In this document: in pieces, positions 9,856 through 19,396 of the stretch
Position numbering within the stretch: position 1 is the stretch's first letter
Layout: each line of letters begins with the position of its first letter
Assembly (NCBI RefSeq): GCF_030248535.1
Contig: NZ_JAHGAJ010000016.1
Location: 217,841-281,840, forward strand
DNA from: Vibrio sp. D404a
Lineage (GTDB): Bacteria; Pseudomonadota; Gammaproteobacteria; Enterobacterales; Vibrionaceae
Direction of reading: 5' to 3'
Length of the DNA: 64,000 nt
Translations under genes and position numbers: made by a program
The notes under the pieces: model-generated
Seen by the model: only the letters and a program-made list of their open reading frames with translations
Database searches by the model: none
Told to the model about the DNA's origin: nothing

Positions 9856-10293
9856 ATGTACAGACAAATCCTTGTTCCAGTTGATCTCAACGACAAAGGC
9901 TTTTCAGACAAAGCCGTTGAACTTGCAGTATGGCACGCTAAAAACAGCAACGCAGAGATTCACCTTTTGAACGTTCTGCCAGGTATTCACATGTCTATGG
10001 TCGCGTCTTACTTCCCGAAAGATGCAGCGAACCAAATGAAGCAAGACGTAAAACGTCAGCTGAAAGAGTTTGCAGACAAGTACATCGATGACGAAGTGAT
10101 CTATAAAGTGCATGTGGCAGAAGGCAAGACTTACACGACGATCCTAGACCACGCTGAAAAGCTAGGCGCAGACCTTATCGTTATGCCAAGCCATAAGCGC
10201 TCTAAGATTGATAAAGTAGTTCTAGGCTCTGTTGCGAGCAAAGTAGTACAGAACTCACCAATCAATGTTTTGGTTGTGAAGCCTCAAGGCTAA
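9856..10293 (+). CDS. Universal stress protein, UspA family
   Basis: Single-domain Usp protein of 145 residues. It begins MYRQILVPVDLND, with the family's first strand and Asp. The ATP-binding signature is present near the end: GADLIVMPSHKRSKIDKVVLGSVASKVVQ, which fits the G-2x-G-9x-G(S/T) pattern in the form VMPSHxR...LGSVASxVV. I prefer the ATG at 9856 over an upstream TTG at 9817, because homologous sequence begins there. It lies about 100 bases after the TRAP permease gene. In Halomonas, the Usp protein TeaD is encoded with and regulates the TeaABC TRAP transporter, so a regulatory role on this transporter is a reasonable inference. Confidence 0.9.
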   Translation: MYRQILVPVDLNDKGFSDKAVELAVWHAKNSNAEIHLLNVLPGIHMSMVASYFPKDAANQMKQDVKRQLKEFADKYIDDEVIYKVHVAEGKTYTTILDHAEKLGADLIVMPSHKRSKIDKVVLGSVASKVVQNSPINVLVVKPQG

Positions 10294-10313
10294 ATCTCTA
10301 CCACATAAAACAC

Positions 10314-10343
10314 AAAAGGTTGGCCTACGTGCCAACCTTTTTT
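10314..10343. terminator. Bidirectional terminator after uspA
   Basis: The stem aaaaggttggc/gccaacctttt is followed by T residues on the plus strand and flanked by A residues on the other side. It separates uspA from the convergent dehydrogenase gene. Confidence 0.85.
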
Positions 10344-10368
10344 ATACCCAGTACAAGTAGACCTACGC

Positions 10369-11331
10369 CTAAACTACGCTATTTTGCCTATCTCCAGCCA
10401 CGAAAGCTTCGATGTTATACATGAGAATATCCGCAAGTTTTTGAATCGCAGTATCACTGCCCCACGCCACATGAGGAGTCAGCAGTAGATTTGGCAGTTC
10501 GCTGTTAGCAAGTAGAGGATTCGATCTGTCTGCGGGCTCTTCAGTGAATACATCAACACCCGCTCCAGCAATCTCTCCACTGCGAAGTGCATCAACTAAG
10601 GCTTCTTCATCGACGAGCCCACCACGACCAGCATTGATCACCACACAGTTAGACTTCATCATCTGAAACTCAGCGCTCGAAAGCATGTTCTCTGTTTGAG
10701 TCGTTAACGGGCAATGCAAGCTAATCGCATCAGCAGCCTTGAGCACCTCTTCGAAGGTCATATAGCCCTCTCGACACTGACTCTTCCCCTTACGCTCTGC
10801 AAATATCACATTCATACCAATTGCTTTGGCTAACGCCGCGGTAGCTTGACCTAAACTGCCGCTACCAATCACGCCTAATGTGCTACCCGCAATATCTTGA
10901 ATTGGGTGAGTGAAAAAGCAGAACTGCTTATCTCGCTGCCACACATCGTCTTCAATATCTTGATGATACCCTTTAAGATTCCGCTTTAGAGCAAACAGCA
11001 TAGCGATGACATGCTCAGGTACAGACTGTGTCGCATAGCCCTGAATATTGCTGACTGAAATGGCGTTACTTTGGCAGTACTCCAAATCGATATTGTTGAC
11101 ACCCGTTGCTGAGACCGCAATAAAGCGCAACTGCGTTGCCTGCGATAAATTAGCAGCATTCAGTACCACTTTATTGGTGATAACAATATCTGCCTCTTTA
11201 ACCCGCTGTGCAACTTGATTCGGTTGAGTAAAATCGTACTCAACCCAATCATGTTCGAAACTGAGCGGCTTGAGTGAAATCTGAGACGGTATGGTTGCTC
11301 TATCGAGAAACACTACCCTTGGTTTGGTCAT
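10369..11331 (-). CDS. D-2-hydroxyacid dehydrogenase (HprA-like, hydroxypyruvate/glycerate dehydrogenase)
   Basis: NAD(P)-dependent D-2-hydroxyacid dehydrogenase of 320 residues. The nucleotide-binding motif GVIGSGSLGQ follows the family's Rossmann fold. The catalytic Arg is in NAGRGGLVDE, the Glu in DVFTEEP, and the His in LLTPHVAWGS, all in the right order. The sequence is closest in style to glycerate dehydrogenase/hydroxypyruvate reductase (GVNNIDL, YATQSVPEHVIAMLFAL), but substrate cannot be fixed from sequence. Start: the ATG at 11331 has AAGGAAGG just upstream, so the longer frame to 11349 is not needed. It lies 38 bases downstream of rluA and could be cotranscribed with it. Confidence 0.88.
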   Translation of the reverse strand: MTKPRVVFLDRATIPSQISLKPLSFEHDWVEYDFTQPNQVAQRVKEADIVITNKVVLNAANLSQATQLRFIAVSATGVNNIDLEYCQSNAISVSNIQGYATQSVPEHVIAMLFALKRNLKGYHQDIEDDVWQRDKQFCFFTHPIQDIAGSTLGVIGSGSLGQATAALAKAIGMNVIFAERKGKSQCREGYMTFEEVLKAADAISLHCPLTTQTENMLSSAEFQMMKSNCVVINAGRGGLVDEEALVDALRSGEIAGAGVDVFTEEPADRSNPLLANSELPNLLLTPHVAWGSDTAIQKLADILMYNIEAFVAGDRQNSVV

Positions 11332-11369
11332 TGTCCTTCCTTGCATCAAGATATAACTATCACTCCATT

Positions 11370-12104
11370 CTACCCTTTTAGCTTTTTGTAATCTGGTAGC
11401 GTTGGCTCAATATCGAAGTGTTGCGTTATCTGTGGTCTTGCCTCGGGATAAAAATCACACCCAACAAAGGCGGTAAACAGTTGGTCATTAACCGGATGGT
11501 AAAAACTCAATTCACAGGCATGAAGTTCTAATCGATCCGAGTAACTTAGAGCCGGTTCACTCGAATAAAACTCATCGCCCACAATAGGATGACCTAGCGC
11601 CATAGTATGAACACGCAGTTGATGAGAGCGACCGGTGATCGGCAGCAGCCTTAACACAGTCGTATGCTCTTCCATTTTTTCTACTTGATAGCGCGTTTGC
11701 GAAGGCTTTCCATGCTCAAAACAGACCTTTTGTCGTGGCCGATTCGGCCAATCACAGATCAAGGGTAGGTCTACCTCACCCTCTGCTGTATCTACGGCTC
11801 CCCAAACACGCGCATAGTAAAGCTTATGAGTCAGTCGATACTGAAACTGCTTCTTTAAATGACGCTCAGCCTCTTTATGCTTAGCAAATAGCATCAGCCC
11901 TGAGGTCGACATGTCCAAGCGATGCACGGCTTGCGCCTGTGGGTAAGCCTCTACGACTCTGCTCCACATACTGTCGTAGTGCTTTGGCTCTCGGCCGGGA
12001 ACCGACAGCAACCCTGACGGCTTGTTAACGACTAAGATATCTGCGTCTTCAAACACAACCTCAATCCAAGGAGCGGTCGGTGGCTGGTACTCAATTAAAG
12101 CCAT
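11370..12104 (-). CDS. rluA: Dual-specificity rRNA/tRNA pseudouridine synthase RluA
   Basis: RluA-family pseudouridine synthase of 244 residues. In E. coli RluA makes pseudouridine 746 in 23S rRNA and 32 in several tRNAs. The catalytic Asp is D64 in HRLDMSTSG. The block PLICDWPNRPRQKVCFEHGK and PITGRSHQLRVH match E. coli RluA almost word for word. It has no N-terminal S4 domain, as expected for RluA rather than RluC/D. The protein is about 25 residues longer than E. coli RluA at the C-terminus. It lies downstream of rapA, a neighbour relationship also found in E. coli, but a terminator-like hairpin sits between the two. Confidence 0.95.
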   Translation of the reverse strand: MALIEYQPPTAPWIEVVFEDADILVVNKPSGLLSVPGREPKHYDSMWSRVVEAYPQAQAVHRLDMSTSGLMLFAKHKEAERHLKKQFQYRLTHKLYYARVWGAVDTAEGEVDLPLICDWPNRPRQKVCFEHGKPSQTRYQVEKMEEHTTVLRLLPITGRSHQLRVHTMALGHPIVGDEFYSSEPALSYSDRLELHACELSFYHPVNDQLFTAFVGCDFYPEARPQITQHFDIEPTLPDYKKLKG

Positions 12105-12173
12105 AGTGTGCCTTCTGTTGTGCCGCCATCATTTAATCTACTGATTTAAAAGCGTAGCTATAGGCGACAGGAT

Positions 12174-12215
12174 AAAAGTAGGGCCTTCATAAAGAAGGCC
12201 CCAATCGATACTTTT
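12174..12215 (-). terminator. Extended hairpin terminator after rapA
   Basis: GGGCCTTC/GAAGGCCC form a perfect inner stem with an ATAAA loop, and outer arms aaaagta/tactttt extend it beyond a seven-base bulge. On the minus strand it ends with TACTTTTAT. It lies just beyond the rapA stop codon. Confidence 0.65.
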
Positions 12216-12227
12216 CAGGTCAACGAA

Positions 12228-15137
12228 TTAGTTATGCGAAACGACAATCAAACGCAGAGAATCAAGCTGTACCTGAGCTTTAGCAATGTAGCCCGTTAGC
12301 TGAGCGATTTGTGTTTCAATCACTTCTAGCTCTTCATCACGAATGTTCGGGTTCACTGCTTTCAATGCTTGGAGACGCTCTAGTTCACCGTTCAGATTCG
12401 CCTGCATCTCTTTTTGAGCTTGCTCTCGAACCTCTTCAACTTTCGGTAGCACTTGCGCTTCACCCGCTTCAATCAGCTTATGGATATCTGATTGTACTGA
12501 CGTTACCAGCTTGCTCGCCAAGTGACGGTTTACAGGGCTCAGTTGGCGGTTAAAGCCTTCAAACTCCACCTGAGAAGAGAGATCGTTACCACGACCATCC
12601 ATCATCAGACGAATCGGTGTTTTCGGCAGGAATTGACTGATACCGCTGCGCTTCGGTGCTTGTGCATCAACAAGGTAAACCAACTCCAAAAGAATTGTGC
12701 CTACAGGTAGTGCTTTGTTCTTCAACAACGATACCGCTGACGTACCCACACCTTCACTCAATAGCAGATCAATACCGCCTTGAATCATCGGGTGCTCCCA
12801 GCTGATGAAGTTCATATCTTCACGAGACAGCGCCGTAACACGGTCGAAGGTGATCGTTGCACCTTCGTATGGCAAACCTGGGTAGCTTGGAACCATCATG
12901 TGCTCAGATGGTGTTACTACCAGTGCGTTTTCACCCTTGTCATCTTGGTTAAGACCGATAGTGTCGAATAGGCTAAGTGCAAATGTCACCAAGTTGGTGT
13001 CGCCATCAGTAGAAGCAATTTTCTCAGCGATTTCAGTCGCTTTCTCACCACCGTTCGAGTGCATCTCAAGCAGTCGATCACGACCTTTCTCAAGATCTGC
13101 TTTAAGGCTCTGGTTGAGTTTCGCCGACTCTTCAATCACTTCATCTAACTGTTCAGTGTTACCCGATGCTAGCATCTCAATCAGGTTTTCTGCGTATTTG
13201 TCGTAAACGGTGCGACCGGTTGGACACGTCTCACCAAACGCATTCAATCCTTCATCAAACCAACGTGCAAGAATCGCTTGCGAGGTACCTTTCAGGTATG
13301 GAACGTGGATATCGATATCACGCTGCTGACCGATACGATCAAGACGACCAATACGCTGCTCTAGCAGATCGGGGTTAAACGGTAGATCGAACATCACCAG
13401 TTGGTTCGCAAACTGGAAGTTACGACCTTCTGAGCCGATTTCACTACAGATCAGAACCTGTGCGCCACCCTCTTCCTGTGCGAAATAAGCCGCAGCTTTA
13501 TCGCGCTCTAGGATCGACATGCCTTCGTGGAATACCGTTGCACGAATGCCTTCACGCTCACGCAGTGCCTGCTCAAGTTGCAATGCTGTGCTCGCACGCG
13601 AAGCGATCACTAGGATCTTCTCGCTACGCTTATCTTGGATCTTGTCCAGAAGCCAGTTTACGCGAGAATCGAACTGCCACCAGCTTGACTCTTCACCTTC
13701 AAACTCTTGGAAGATCTCTTCTGGGTATAGCATCTTCATCGCACGAGCTTCTGGCGTCATCTTACCGCCAATCATGCCCGATACGCGCATCGACGTGGTG
13801 TACTGACTTGGGATCTCCATTGGCAACAGGTGAACGTTACGCTTAGGGAAACCTTTAATCGCAGCACGCGTGTTTCTAAATAGAACACGACCTGTACCGT
13901 GACGATCCATGAGGTTATCGATCAATTCTTGACGCGCGATAGCTTGCTCTTCTTCAGGGCTATCGCCTTCGATAACGCGGAACAGCGGCTCCACATCTTG
14001 CTCAGAAAGAAGCTCTGTGATCTGATTTTTCTGGCTGTCTTCTAGCTTCACACCAGAGAAGAGTGCAGTAACCGCATCAGCTACTGGAGCATATTGCTCT
14101 TCTTCTTCAACAAATGCGTCGTAGTCATAGAAGCGATCAGGATCCAGCAGGCGCAGGCGAGCGAAGTGGCTCTCGCGGCCTAACTGTTCTGGCGTTGCCG
14201 TTAGCAGCAACACACCCGGTGTATTTTCAGCTAAGCCTTCAACCACTTGGTATTGACGGCTCGGCTTGTCTTGGCTCCACTCTAGGTGGTGCGCTTCATC
14301 GACAACCAACAGATCCCACTCGCCCTCTAGCGCCTGCTCATAGCGCTTGCGGCTCTTACGCAGGAAGTCGAGTGAACACAGTACATATTGCTGGGTATCA
14401 AACGGATTATCTGATTCCGCGAATGCTTCAATACAACGCTCTTCATCAAAGATTGAGAAATGCAGGTTGAAACGACGCATCATCTCAACAAGCCATTGGT
14501 GTTGCAGTGTTTCTGGTACCACAATCAAGATACGCTCAGCACGGCCAGACAATACTTGTTGATGGATGATCATGCCCGCTTCGATGGTTTTACCCAGACC
14601 AACTTCATCTGCGAGTAAAACGCGCGGTGCATGACGACGACCCACTTCATGAGCGATGTACAACTGGTGAGGGATAAGACCTGCACGCATGCCGCATAGG
14701 CCACGCATAGGGCTTTTGTGTTGTTGGTATTGGTTGCTCAGCGCACGGTAGCGAAGCACAAAGTTGTCCATGCGATCGATCTGACCAGCGTACAACTTGT
14801 CTTGAGGTTTGTTAAAGCGGATCTGGTTGCTCAGGAAGATCTCACGAAGCGTGATATCACCCTCTTCCGTATCTTGACGAGTACCTCGGTAGGTAAATAG
14901 ACCTTTCTCTTCAATCACTTCCTCAACCGACAGTGACCAGCCTTCTTGACATTCAATAACATCGCCAACATTAAACGTTACTCGGGTTACGGGAGCATCA
15001 GTACGTGCGTAAACACGATTCTCTTCTGATGCGGCAAACATTAGTGTCACTGTGCGAGCATCCATTGCTACAACGGTACCTAAACCTAAATCGCTCTCCG
15101 TATCGCTTATCCAGCGCTGCCCCAAAGCAAATGTCAT
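12228..15137 (-). CDS. rapA: RNA polymerase-associated ATPase RapA (HepA)
   Basis: Swi2/Snf2-family ATPase of 969 residues that binds RNA polymerase and recycles it from post-termination complexes. The N-terminus [20 protein letters not shown] is the conserved Tudor-like region. The ATPase has Walker [15 protein letters not shown] near residue 175, DEAH ([10 protein letters not shown]), LLTATP, then the second lobe with [13 protein letters not shown] and [13 protein letters not shown]. The C-terminal part (LNPxxEEL-type ends in [12 protein letters not shown]) matches E. coli RapA, which is 968 residues. It is transcribed toward rluA. The 466-base upstream region is shared with the divergent PIN-PhoH gene. 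Confidence 0.97.
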   Translation of the reverse strand: MTFALGQRWISDTESDLGLGTVVAMDARTVTLMFAASEENRVYARTDAPVTRVTFNVGDVIECQEGWSLSVEEVIEEKGLFTYRGTRQDTEEGDITLREIFLSNQIRFNKPQDKLYAGQIDRMDNFVLRYRALSNQYQQHKSPMRGLCGMRAGLIPHQLYIAHEVGRRHAPRVLLADEVGLGKTIEAGMIIHQQVLSGRAERILIVVPETLQHQWLVEMMRRFNLHFSIFDEERCIEAFAESDNPFDTQQYVLCSLDFLRKSRKRYEQALEGEWDLLVVDEAHHLEWSQDKPSRQYQVVEGLAENTPGVLLLTATPEQLGRESHFARLRLLDPDRFYDYDAFVEEEEQYAPVADAVTALFSGVKLEDSQKNQITELLSEQDVEPLFRVIEGDSPEEEQAIARQELIDNLMDRHGTGRVLFRNTRAAIKGFPKRNVHLLPMEIPSQYTTSMRVSGMIGGKMTPEARAMKMLYPEEIFQEFEGEESSWWQFDSRVNWLLDKIQDKRSEKILVIASRASTALQLEQALREREGIRATVFHEGMSILERDKAAAYFAQEEGGAQVLICSEIGSEGRNFQFANQLVMFDLPFNPDLLEQRIGRLDRIGQQRDIDIHVPYLKGTSQAILARWFDEGLNAFGETCPTGRTVYDKYAENLIEMLASGNTEQLDEVIEESAKLNQSLKADLEKGRDRLLEMHSNGGEKATEIAEKIASTDGDTNLVTFALSLFDTIGLNQDDKGENALVVTPSEHMMVPSYPGLPYEGATITFDRVTALSREDMNFISWEHPMIQGGIDLLLSEGVGTSAVSLLKNKALPVGTILLELVYLVDAQAPKRSGISQFLPKTPIRLMMDGRGNDLSSQVEFEGFNRQLSPVNRHLASKLVTSVQSDIHKLIEAGEAQVLPKVEEVREQAQKEMQANLNGELERLQALKAVNPNIRDEELEVIETQIAQLTGYIAKAQVQLDSLRLIVVSHN

Positions 15138-15603
15138 GAATCGACTACCTCAATCTTATCTATGGAATTTGGTCATTTAAGCTATCAATTTCTTATCGGA
15201 ACTTTGCAATTCCCAGAATAAAAATATAGCTAAAAATGCTTCATTTGCAGCCACATTTTTCTCAAGCCAATCAGATTCTATTGGTTGAGAATATGGTGCA
15301 GAAAAAGGTCGCTCATCTTACTTGATGCTGTGATTTAGGTCACGCCAAAAGGTGATGATTTCATGCTTTTTTTCTGATTTCGTCTGTGCAATCAAACTGT
15401 CAAAAAAGCATGGCTATTCTAGAACGCAAAGATTGCTGTTTTTACATGAATGAACCATATTTACAGTATCGGCAATATGGTGACATTCCTCTGGCTAAAG
15501 TTGAGCTAGGTTGTTAACTAACATGCTCATTAGGCTTTGATCCTAGCTGGCTTTATCCACGTTTATCTGTGATACAAGAAGCCGTATCTGGCAAGGAGAT
15601 GCT
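15138..15603. promoter_or_regulatory. rapA / PIN-PhoH divergent intergenic region
   Basis: A 466-base region without a convincing gene. It contains an inverted repeat CCAAT/ATTGG near 15269-15287, a CRP-like site at 15329-15344 and, just before 15604, the strong ribosome binding site AAGGAG. A 23-codon frame starting at 15447 is too short and has no ribosome binding site, so I do not call it. Confidence 0.55.
15329..15344. promoter_or_regulatory. CRP-like binding site
   Basis: TGTGA-TTTAGG-TCACG matches the CRP core TGTGA-N6-TCACA at nine of ten bases with the correct spacing. It is 260 bases before the PIN-PhoH start and 190 bases before rapA, so either could be the target. Confidence 0.5.
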
Positions 15604-16986
15604 ATGGGCGAGACCAATCGGAAACTATTTGTTCTAGACACCAACATTCTACTTCACGAACCCTTCGCTATTTTTTCTTTTCAGGAGCATGACGTGGTTA
15701 TCCCCATGACTGTGCTTGAAGAACTCGACCGAATCAAAGACAGCAAAAGAGATGTCGCACGCGACGCAAGAATCGCAATTCGCGCGTTAGAGGACCTATT
15801 CAGAGATGCGACCCCAGATCAAATCTCAGAAGGCATTCCATTTTCTAAAGACCTAAACAGCGCTACAGGCAGTATTTCCATTCTCGCAGACTATGAGCTG
15901 CAAGAGAGCATCAAAGCATTTGCCGACGATAAAGCCGGCGACAACCGAATTCTTAATGCTGTGCTCTATCTACAAAACAAACGCGCACCACGTGAGGTGG
16001 TGTTAATCACTAAAGACATCAACATGCGTCTACGTGCTAAAGGTGCAGGCGTGCGTTTTGTTGAAGATTACCAAACCGACCAACTGATTGATGATATCCA
16101 ATATCTAACCAAAGGCTTCCAAACGATAGAGGGCGCATTTTGGGATGGCATTGATAACGTTGATAGCCGAACTCTCGGAGGCAAGACTTTCCACACCTTA
16201 GCGCGCAGTCCTTTCGAACCCACTTTTATTAACCAATATGTGATTGATGAAGAGAGTGATTTCGCTGCTCGTGTTGCAGAGATAGAAGCGGAAACCATTA
16301 CTCTGCAAGACATGAGCCGCGAGCGCCTAATGAGCCGTCGCACCTGGGACATCACGCCGAAGAATATCTATCAAGGGATGGCAATAGATGCACTGCTCGA
16401 TCCAGATATCGACTTGGTAATCCTCACTGGCGCCGCTGGTAGTGGTAAAACACTACTCGCCATGGCGGCAGCCCTTGAGCAAACCATTGAGCGTAAGCAA
16501 TTCGATAAGATCATCGTGACCCGAAACACACCGGATATCGGTGAGTCGATTGGCTTCCTACCCGGTACCGAAGAAGAGAAGATGCTGCCTTGGCTGGCTG
16601 CGGTGACCGATACGCTCGAAGCGCTACACAAAAATGACCACTGCACAGAAGGCTCGATGAAGTATATCTGTGACAAGGCGAACATTCAGTTTAAGTCGAT
16701 CAACTTTATGCGCGGCCGTTCAATTCAGAACGCCTTTGTACTGCTTGATGAGTGCCAAAACCTCACCGCTTCACAAATCAAGACCATCATCACTCGTTGT
16801 GGTGAAGGCACCAAGATTGTCTGCTCAGGTAACCTAGCGCAGATAGATTCTTCCTACCTAACACCAGTCACTTCTGGTTTAACTTATATGGTTGAGCGCT
16901 TCAAAGACTTTGAAGGCAGTGCCAATATCCACCTCAATGGTGTGGTGCGAAGCCGCCTAGCCGAGTTTGCTGAAGAGAATATGTAG
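15604..16986 (+). CDS. PIN-PhoH fusion protein (PhoH2/YlaK-type RNase-ATPase)
   Basis: 460-residue protein joining an N-terminal PIN nuclease domain to a C-terminal PhoH ATPase. PIN acidic residues are visible: D12 in VLDTNILL, E40 in VLEELDRIKDSKR, D113 in GDNRILNA, and D138 in LITKDINMRL. The ATPase has Walker A GAAGSGKTL at 276-284 and Walker B VLLDECQNLT near 380. This order is that of PhoH2 proteins, shown in mycobacteria to be ATP-dependent RNA helicase/ribonucleases; the Vibrio role is not established to my knowledge. No antitoxin-like gene is adjacent. AAGGAG lies six bases before the ATG. A CRP-like site lies upstream. Confidence 0.9.
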   Translation: MGETNRKLFVLDTNILLHEPFAIFSFQEHDVVIPMTVLEELDRIKDSKRDVARDARIAIRALEDLFRDATPDQISEGIPFSKDLNSATGSISILADYELQESIKAFADDKAGDNRILNAVLYLQNKRAPREVVLITKDINMRLRAKGAGVRFVEDYQTDQLIDDIQYLTKGFQTIEGAFWDGIDNVDSRTLGGKTFHTLARSPFEPTFINQYVIDEESDFAARVAEIEAETITLQDMSRERLMSRRTWDITPKNIYQGMAIDALLDPDIDLVILTGAAGSGKTLLAMAAALEQTIERKQFDKIIVTRNTPDIGESIGFLPGTEEEKMLPWLAAVTDTLEALHKNDHCTEGSMKYICDKANIQFKSINFMRGRSIQNAFVLLDECQNLTASQIKTIITRCGEGTKIVCSGNLAQIDSSYLTPVTSGLTYMVERFKDFEGSANIHLNGVVRSRLAEFAEENM

Positions 16987-17010
16987 TCCTAAACCTCACT
17001 AACAAATACG

Positions 17011-17036
17011 AAAAAGCGCCTCACTAGGAGGCGCTT
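17011..17036. terminator. Terminator between PIN-PhoH gene and tldD
   Basis: The stem aagcgcctc/gaggcgctt with an ACTAG loop has five A on its left side, giving a T run on the minus strand. It mainly ends tldD transcription; on the plus strand only TTGATT follows. Confidence 0.75.
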
Positions 17037-17060
17037 GATTCATTCTGGGAAGAGTATTGA

Positions 17061-18506
17061 TTACTCCGTACCACCGACAGTCAGTGAGTCAAGCTTCAGC
17101 GTTGGCTGACCAACACCTACTGGTACGCTTTGACCCGCTTTACCACATACACCGACACCACGGTCAATGCTAAGGTCATTACCAACCATAGACACCTGCT
17201 GCATAGCTTCGATACCCGAACCAATCAGCGTTGCGCCTTTCACAGGGTGAGTGATCTTGCCGTTTTCAATCATGTAGGCTTCAGAAGCCGAGAACACGAA
17301 CTTACCGGATGTAATATCCACCTGACCACCACCAAAGTTTGGTGCATAGATGCCCTTATCAACGGTTGCGATGATCTCTTCTGGCGTATGCTCACCCGGT
17401 AGCATGTAAGTGTTGGTCATACGAGGCATTGGAAGATGAGCGTAAGACTCGCGACGGCCATTACCCGTTGGTGCAACACCCATCAAGCGCGCATTGAGTT
17501 TGTCTTGCATGTAGCCCTTCAACACACCATTTTCAATCAGCGTATTGTATTGGCCGTTAACACCTTCGTCATCTACGTTCAGTGAGCCACGTAAATCAGT
17601 CAACGTACCATCATCAACGATCGTACATAGGCTCGATGTAACTTGCTCACCAATTTTGCCAGAGAAAACGGAAGACTCTTTTCGGTTAAAATCACCTTCT
17701 AAACCATGACCTACCGCTTCGTGCAGTAGCACACCCGGCCAACCAGAGCCTAATACCACAGGCATTGCACCGGCAGGCGCAGCTACAGCTTCGAGGTTAA
17801 CCAGAGCTTGGCGAATTGCTTCGTCAGCAAACTGATAAGCCACTTGAGAACCGTTGTCGTCACTTAGGAAGAAATCGTAACCAAAGCGACCACCGCCACC
17901 AGCACTACCACGCTCACGACGATCGCCTTTTTGCGCTAATACACTGATAGACAGACGAACAAGAGGACGAATATCACCCGCATACGTACCATCGGTTGCT
18001 GCTACTAGCATTTGCTCATGCACACCACTCAGGCTGATCGACACTTCTGTCACCATCGGCTCTTTAGTACGAATGTAAGCATCCAGCGCCTTCAGGAGTT
18101 CGGTTTTTTGCTGTTTTTCCCAGCTCGCTAGCGGGTTTACTGCATCATAGTAAATCTGATTGGTATTGCGCTTAAACGCATGAACCTGAGTGTTTTGGCC
18201 CTGCTTAGCAATACCACGCGCAGCAATCGCGCTCTGTTTTAGACCTTCCAATTGGATTTGGTCAGAGTAGGCAAAACCGGTTTTCTCACCAGCAACAGCA
18301 CGAACACCCACACCACAGTCGATGTTAAATGAGCCGTCTTTAATGATGCTGTCTTCTAAAACGAGAGACTCATGCCAGCTGGACTGAAAGTAGATATCAG
18401 CATAATCAATTTGGCGGGTAGCAATGCTCGCCAATGTATCTGCGATATTTTGCTCCGTAAGCCCTGTCGGGTTAAGTAGCGCTTCTTCAATTTGATTGAT
18501 GCTCAT
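17061..18506 (-). CDS. tldD: Metalloprotease TldD
   Basis: TldD, 481 residues, forms a heterodimeric zinc protease with TldE (PmbA) that degrades unfolded peptides; in E. coli it matures microcin B17 and removes CcdA antitoxin. The metal-binding HEAVGH (HExxxH) is at residues 262-267, and the downstream glycine-rich segments ([33 protein letters not shown]) are family markers. The partner pmbA is not in this window. It is the last gene of a minus-strand series rng-yhdP-nit-tldD, with only 19 bases from the amidase gene, so translation coupling is likely. Confidence 0.96.
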   Translation of the reverse strand: MSINQIEEALLNPTGLTEQNIADTLASIATRQIDYADIYFQSSWHESLVLEDSIIKDGSFNIDCGVGVRAVAGEKTGFAYSDQIQLEGLKQSAIAARGIAKQGQNTQVHAFKRNTNQIYYDAVNPLASWEKQQKTELLKALDAYIRTKEPMVTEVSISLSGVHEQMLVAATDGTYAGDIRPLVRLSISVLAQKGDRRERGSAGGGGRFGYDFFLSDDNGSQVAYQFADEAIRQALVNLEAVAAPAGAMPVVLGSGWPGVLLHEAVGHGLEGDFNRKESSVFSGKIGEQVTSSLCTIVDDGTLTDLRGSLNVDDEGVNGQYNTLIENGVLKGYMQDKLNARLMGVAPTGNGRRESYAHLPMPRMTNTYMLPGEHTPEEIIATVDKGIYAPNFGGGQVDITSGKFVFSASEAYMIENGKITHPVKGATLIGSGIEAMQQVSMVGNDLSIDRGVGVCGKAGQSVPVGVGQPTLKLDSLTVGGTE

Positions 18507-18525
18507 AAATGGCTCTTATTTTTAA

Positions 18526-19338
18526 TTAAAATTGATTCGAAAATCGAGAGTGTTGAACGATTGGCATATTCTGTCTAATAGGCTCACAACTTTTGGTATC
18601 GAGTTCGACAACCATGCTCTTCGGCTCTTGGCCTAGTTGTGCCACCACTCTCCCCCATGGGTCAATCACCATGGAGTGTCCCCAGGTCTCTCGCTGACAA
18701 GGGTGCTTCCCGCCCTGTCCAACCGCAACGACCCAAGATTGTGTTTCAATGGCTCGGCAGCGTAATAACGCTTCCCAATGCGCCTCGCCCGTCACAGCAG
18801 TAAATGCCGCCGGTACGACAATAATCTGTGCGCCCTGCTTTCTTAATTCAGAGTAGAGGTGCGGAAAGCGCACATCATAGCAAATACTCAAACCTAAGCG
18901 ACCAAAAGGTGTCTCAGCAGTGACGACGCGATCACCGGGCGTAAAAATATCCGATTCGCGATAACACTTGTGTGCGTCAGCCACATCTACGTCAAACATA
19001 TGCAGTTTGTCGTAATGGGCGACAACCGTACCGAAATCATCGATGACCAATGAGGTTGTCGTCACCCCAGTCACCGTCTTGATGGGCATACTGCCGACAA
19101 CAATCCAAACACGATGCTGCTTGGCTAATTCACCGATTTGCTTTTGAAGTGGCCCGTCTCCCAACGGCTCTGCATGTTGGTGGTAATCCTTTTTGCTGCC
19201 GAACACCAAGGCATTTTCTGGGCAGACGACCCAGTTAGCTCCGTGCTCTTTACACTTAGCTATCTCTTTCGACAGAAAGTGCAGATTCTCGCTCGGGCTG
19301 GGCCCTGAGGTCATCTGAATCAAGCCAACACAATCCAT
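18526..19338 (-). CDS. Nitrilase-superfamily carbon-nitrogen hydrolase
   Basis: Cytoplasmic amidase of 270 residues. The Glu-Lys-Cys triad is clear: E41 in CPENALVF, K111 in YDKLHMFDV, and C153 in LSICYDVRFPHLY. The sequence style (LHMFDVDV, ICYDVRFP, ALLRCRAIETQSWVV, WGHSMVIDPWG) is that of the Nit1/Nit2 branch, which includes deaminated glutathione amidases; I infer that role only loosely. Start at 19338 has AAGGAG nine bases upstream; the frame extends 27 bases further without a better site. It lies between yhdP and tldD, a conserved neighbourhood in gammaproteobacteria. Confidence 0.88.
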   Translation of the reverse strand: MDCVGLIQMTSGPSPSENLHFLSKEIAKCKEHGANWVVCPENALVFGSKKDYHQHAEPLGDGPLQKQIGELAKQHRVWIVVGSMPIKTVTGVTTTSLVIDDFGTVVAHYDKLHMFDVDVADAHKCYRESDIFTPGDRVVTAETPFGRLGLSICYDVRFPHLYSELRKQGAQIIVVPAAFTAVTGEAHWEALLRCRAIETQSWVVAVGQGGKHPCQRETWGHSMVIDPWGRVVAQLGQEPKSMVVELDTKSCEPIRQNMPIVQHSRFSNQF

Positions 19339-19396
19339 GTGTTTTACTCCTTTATCATTCTTCATCCAGTCATATGAGTGCTAAAAGCGACCCGGT

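Noticed and set aside
13460..14470. Long plus-strand frames inside rapA
   Set aside because: They are antisense to a well-conserved gene and follow its codon structure; no start context or homology.
15447..15518. A 23-codon frame beginning MNEPYLQYRQYGD in the rapA/PIN-PhoH gap
   Set aside because: It has no ribosome binding site, is very short and lacks a recognisable pattern.
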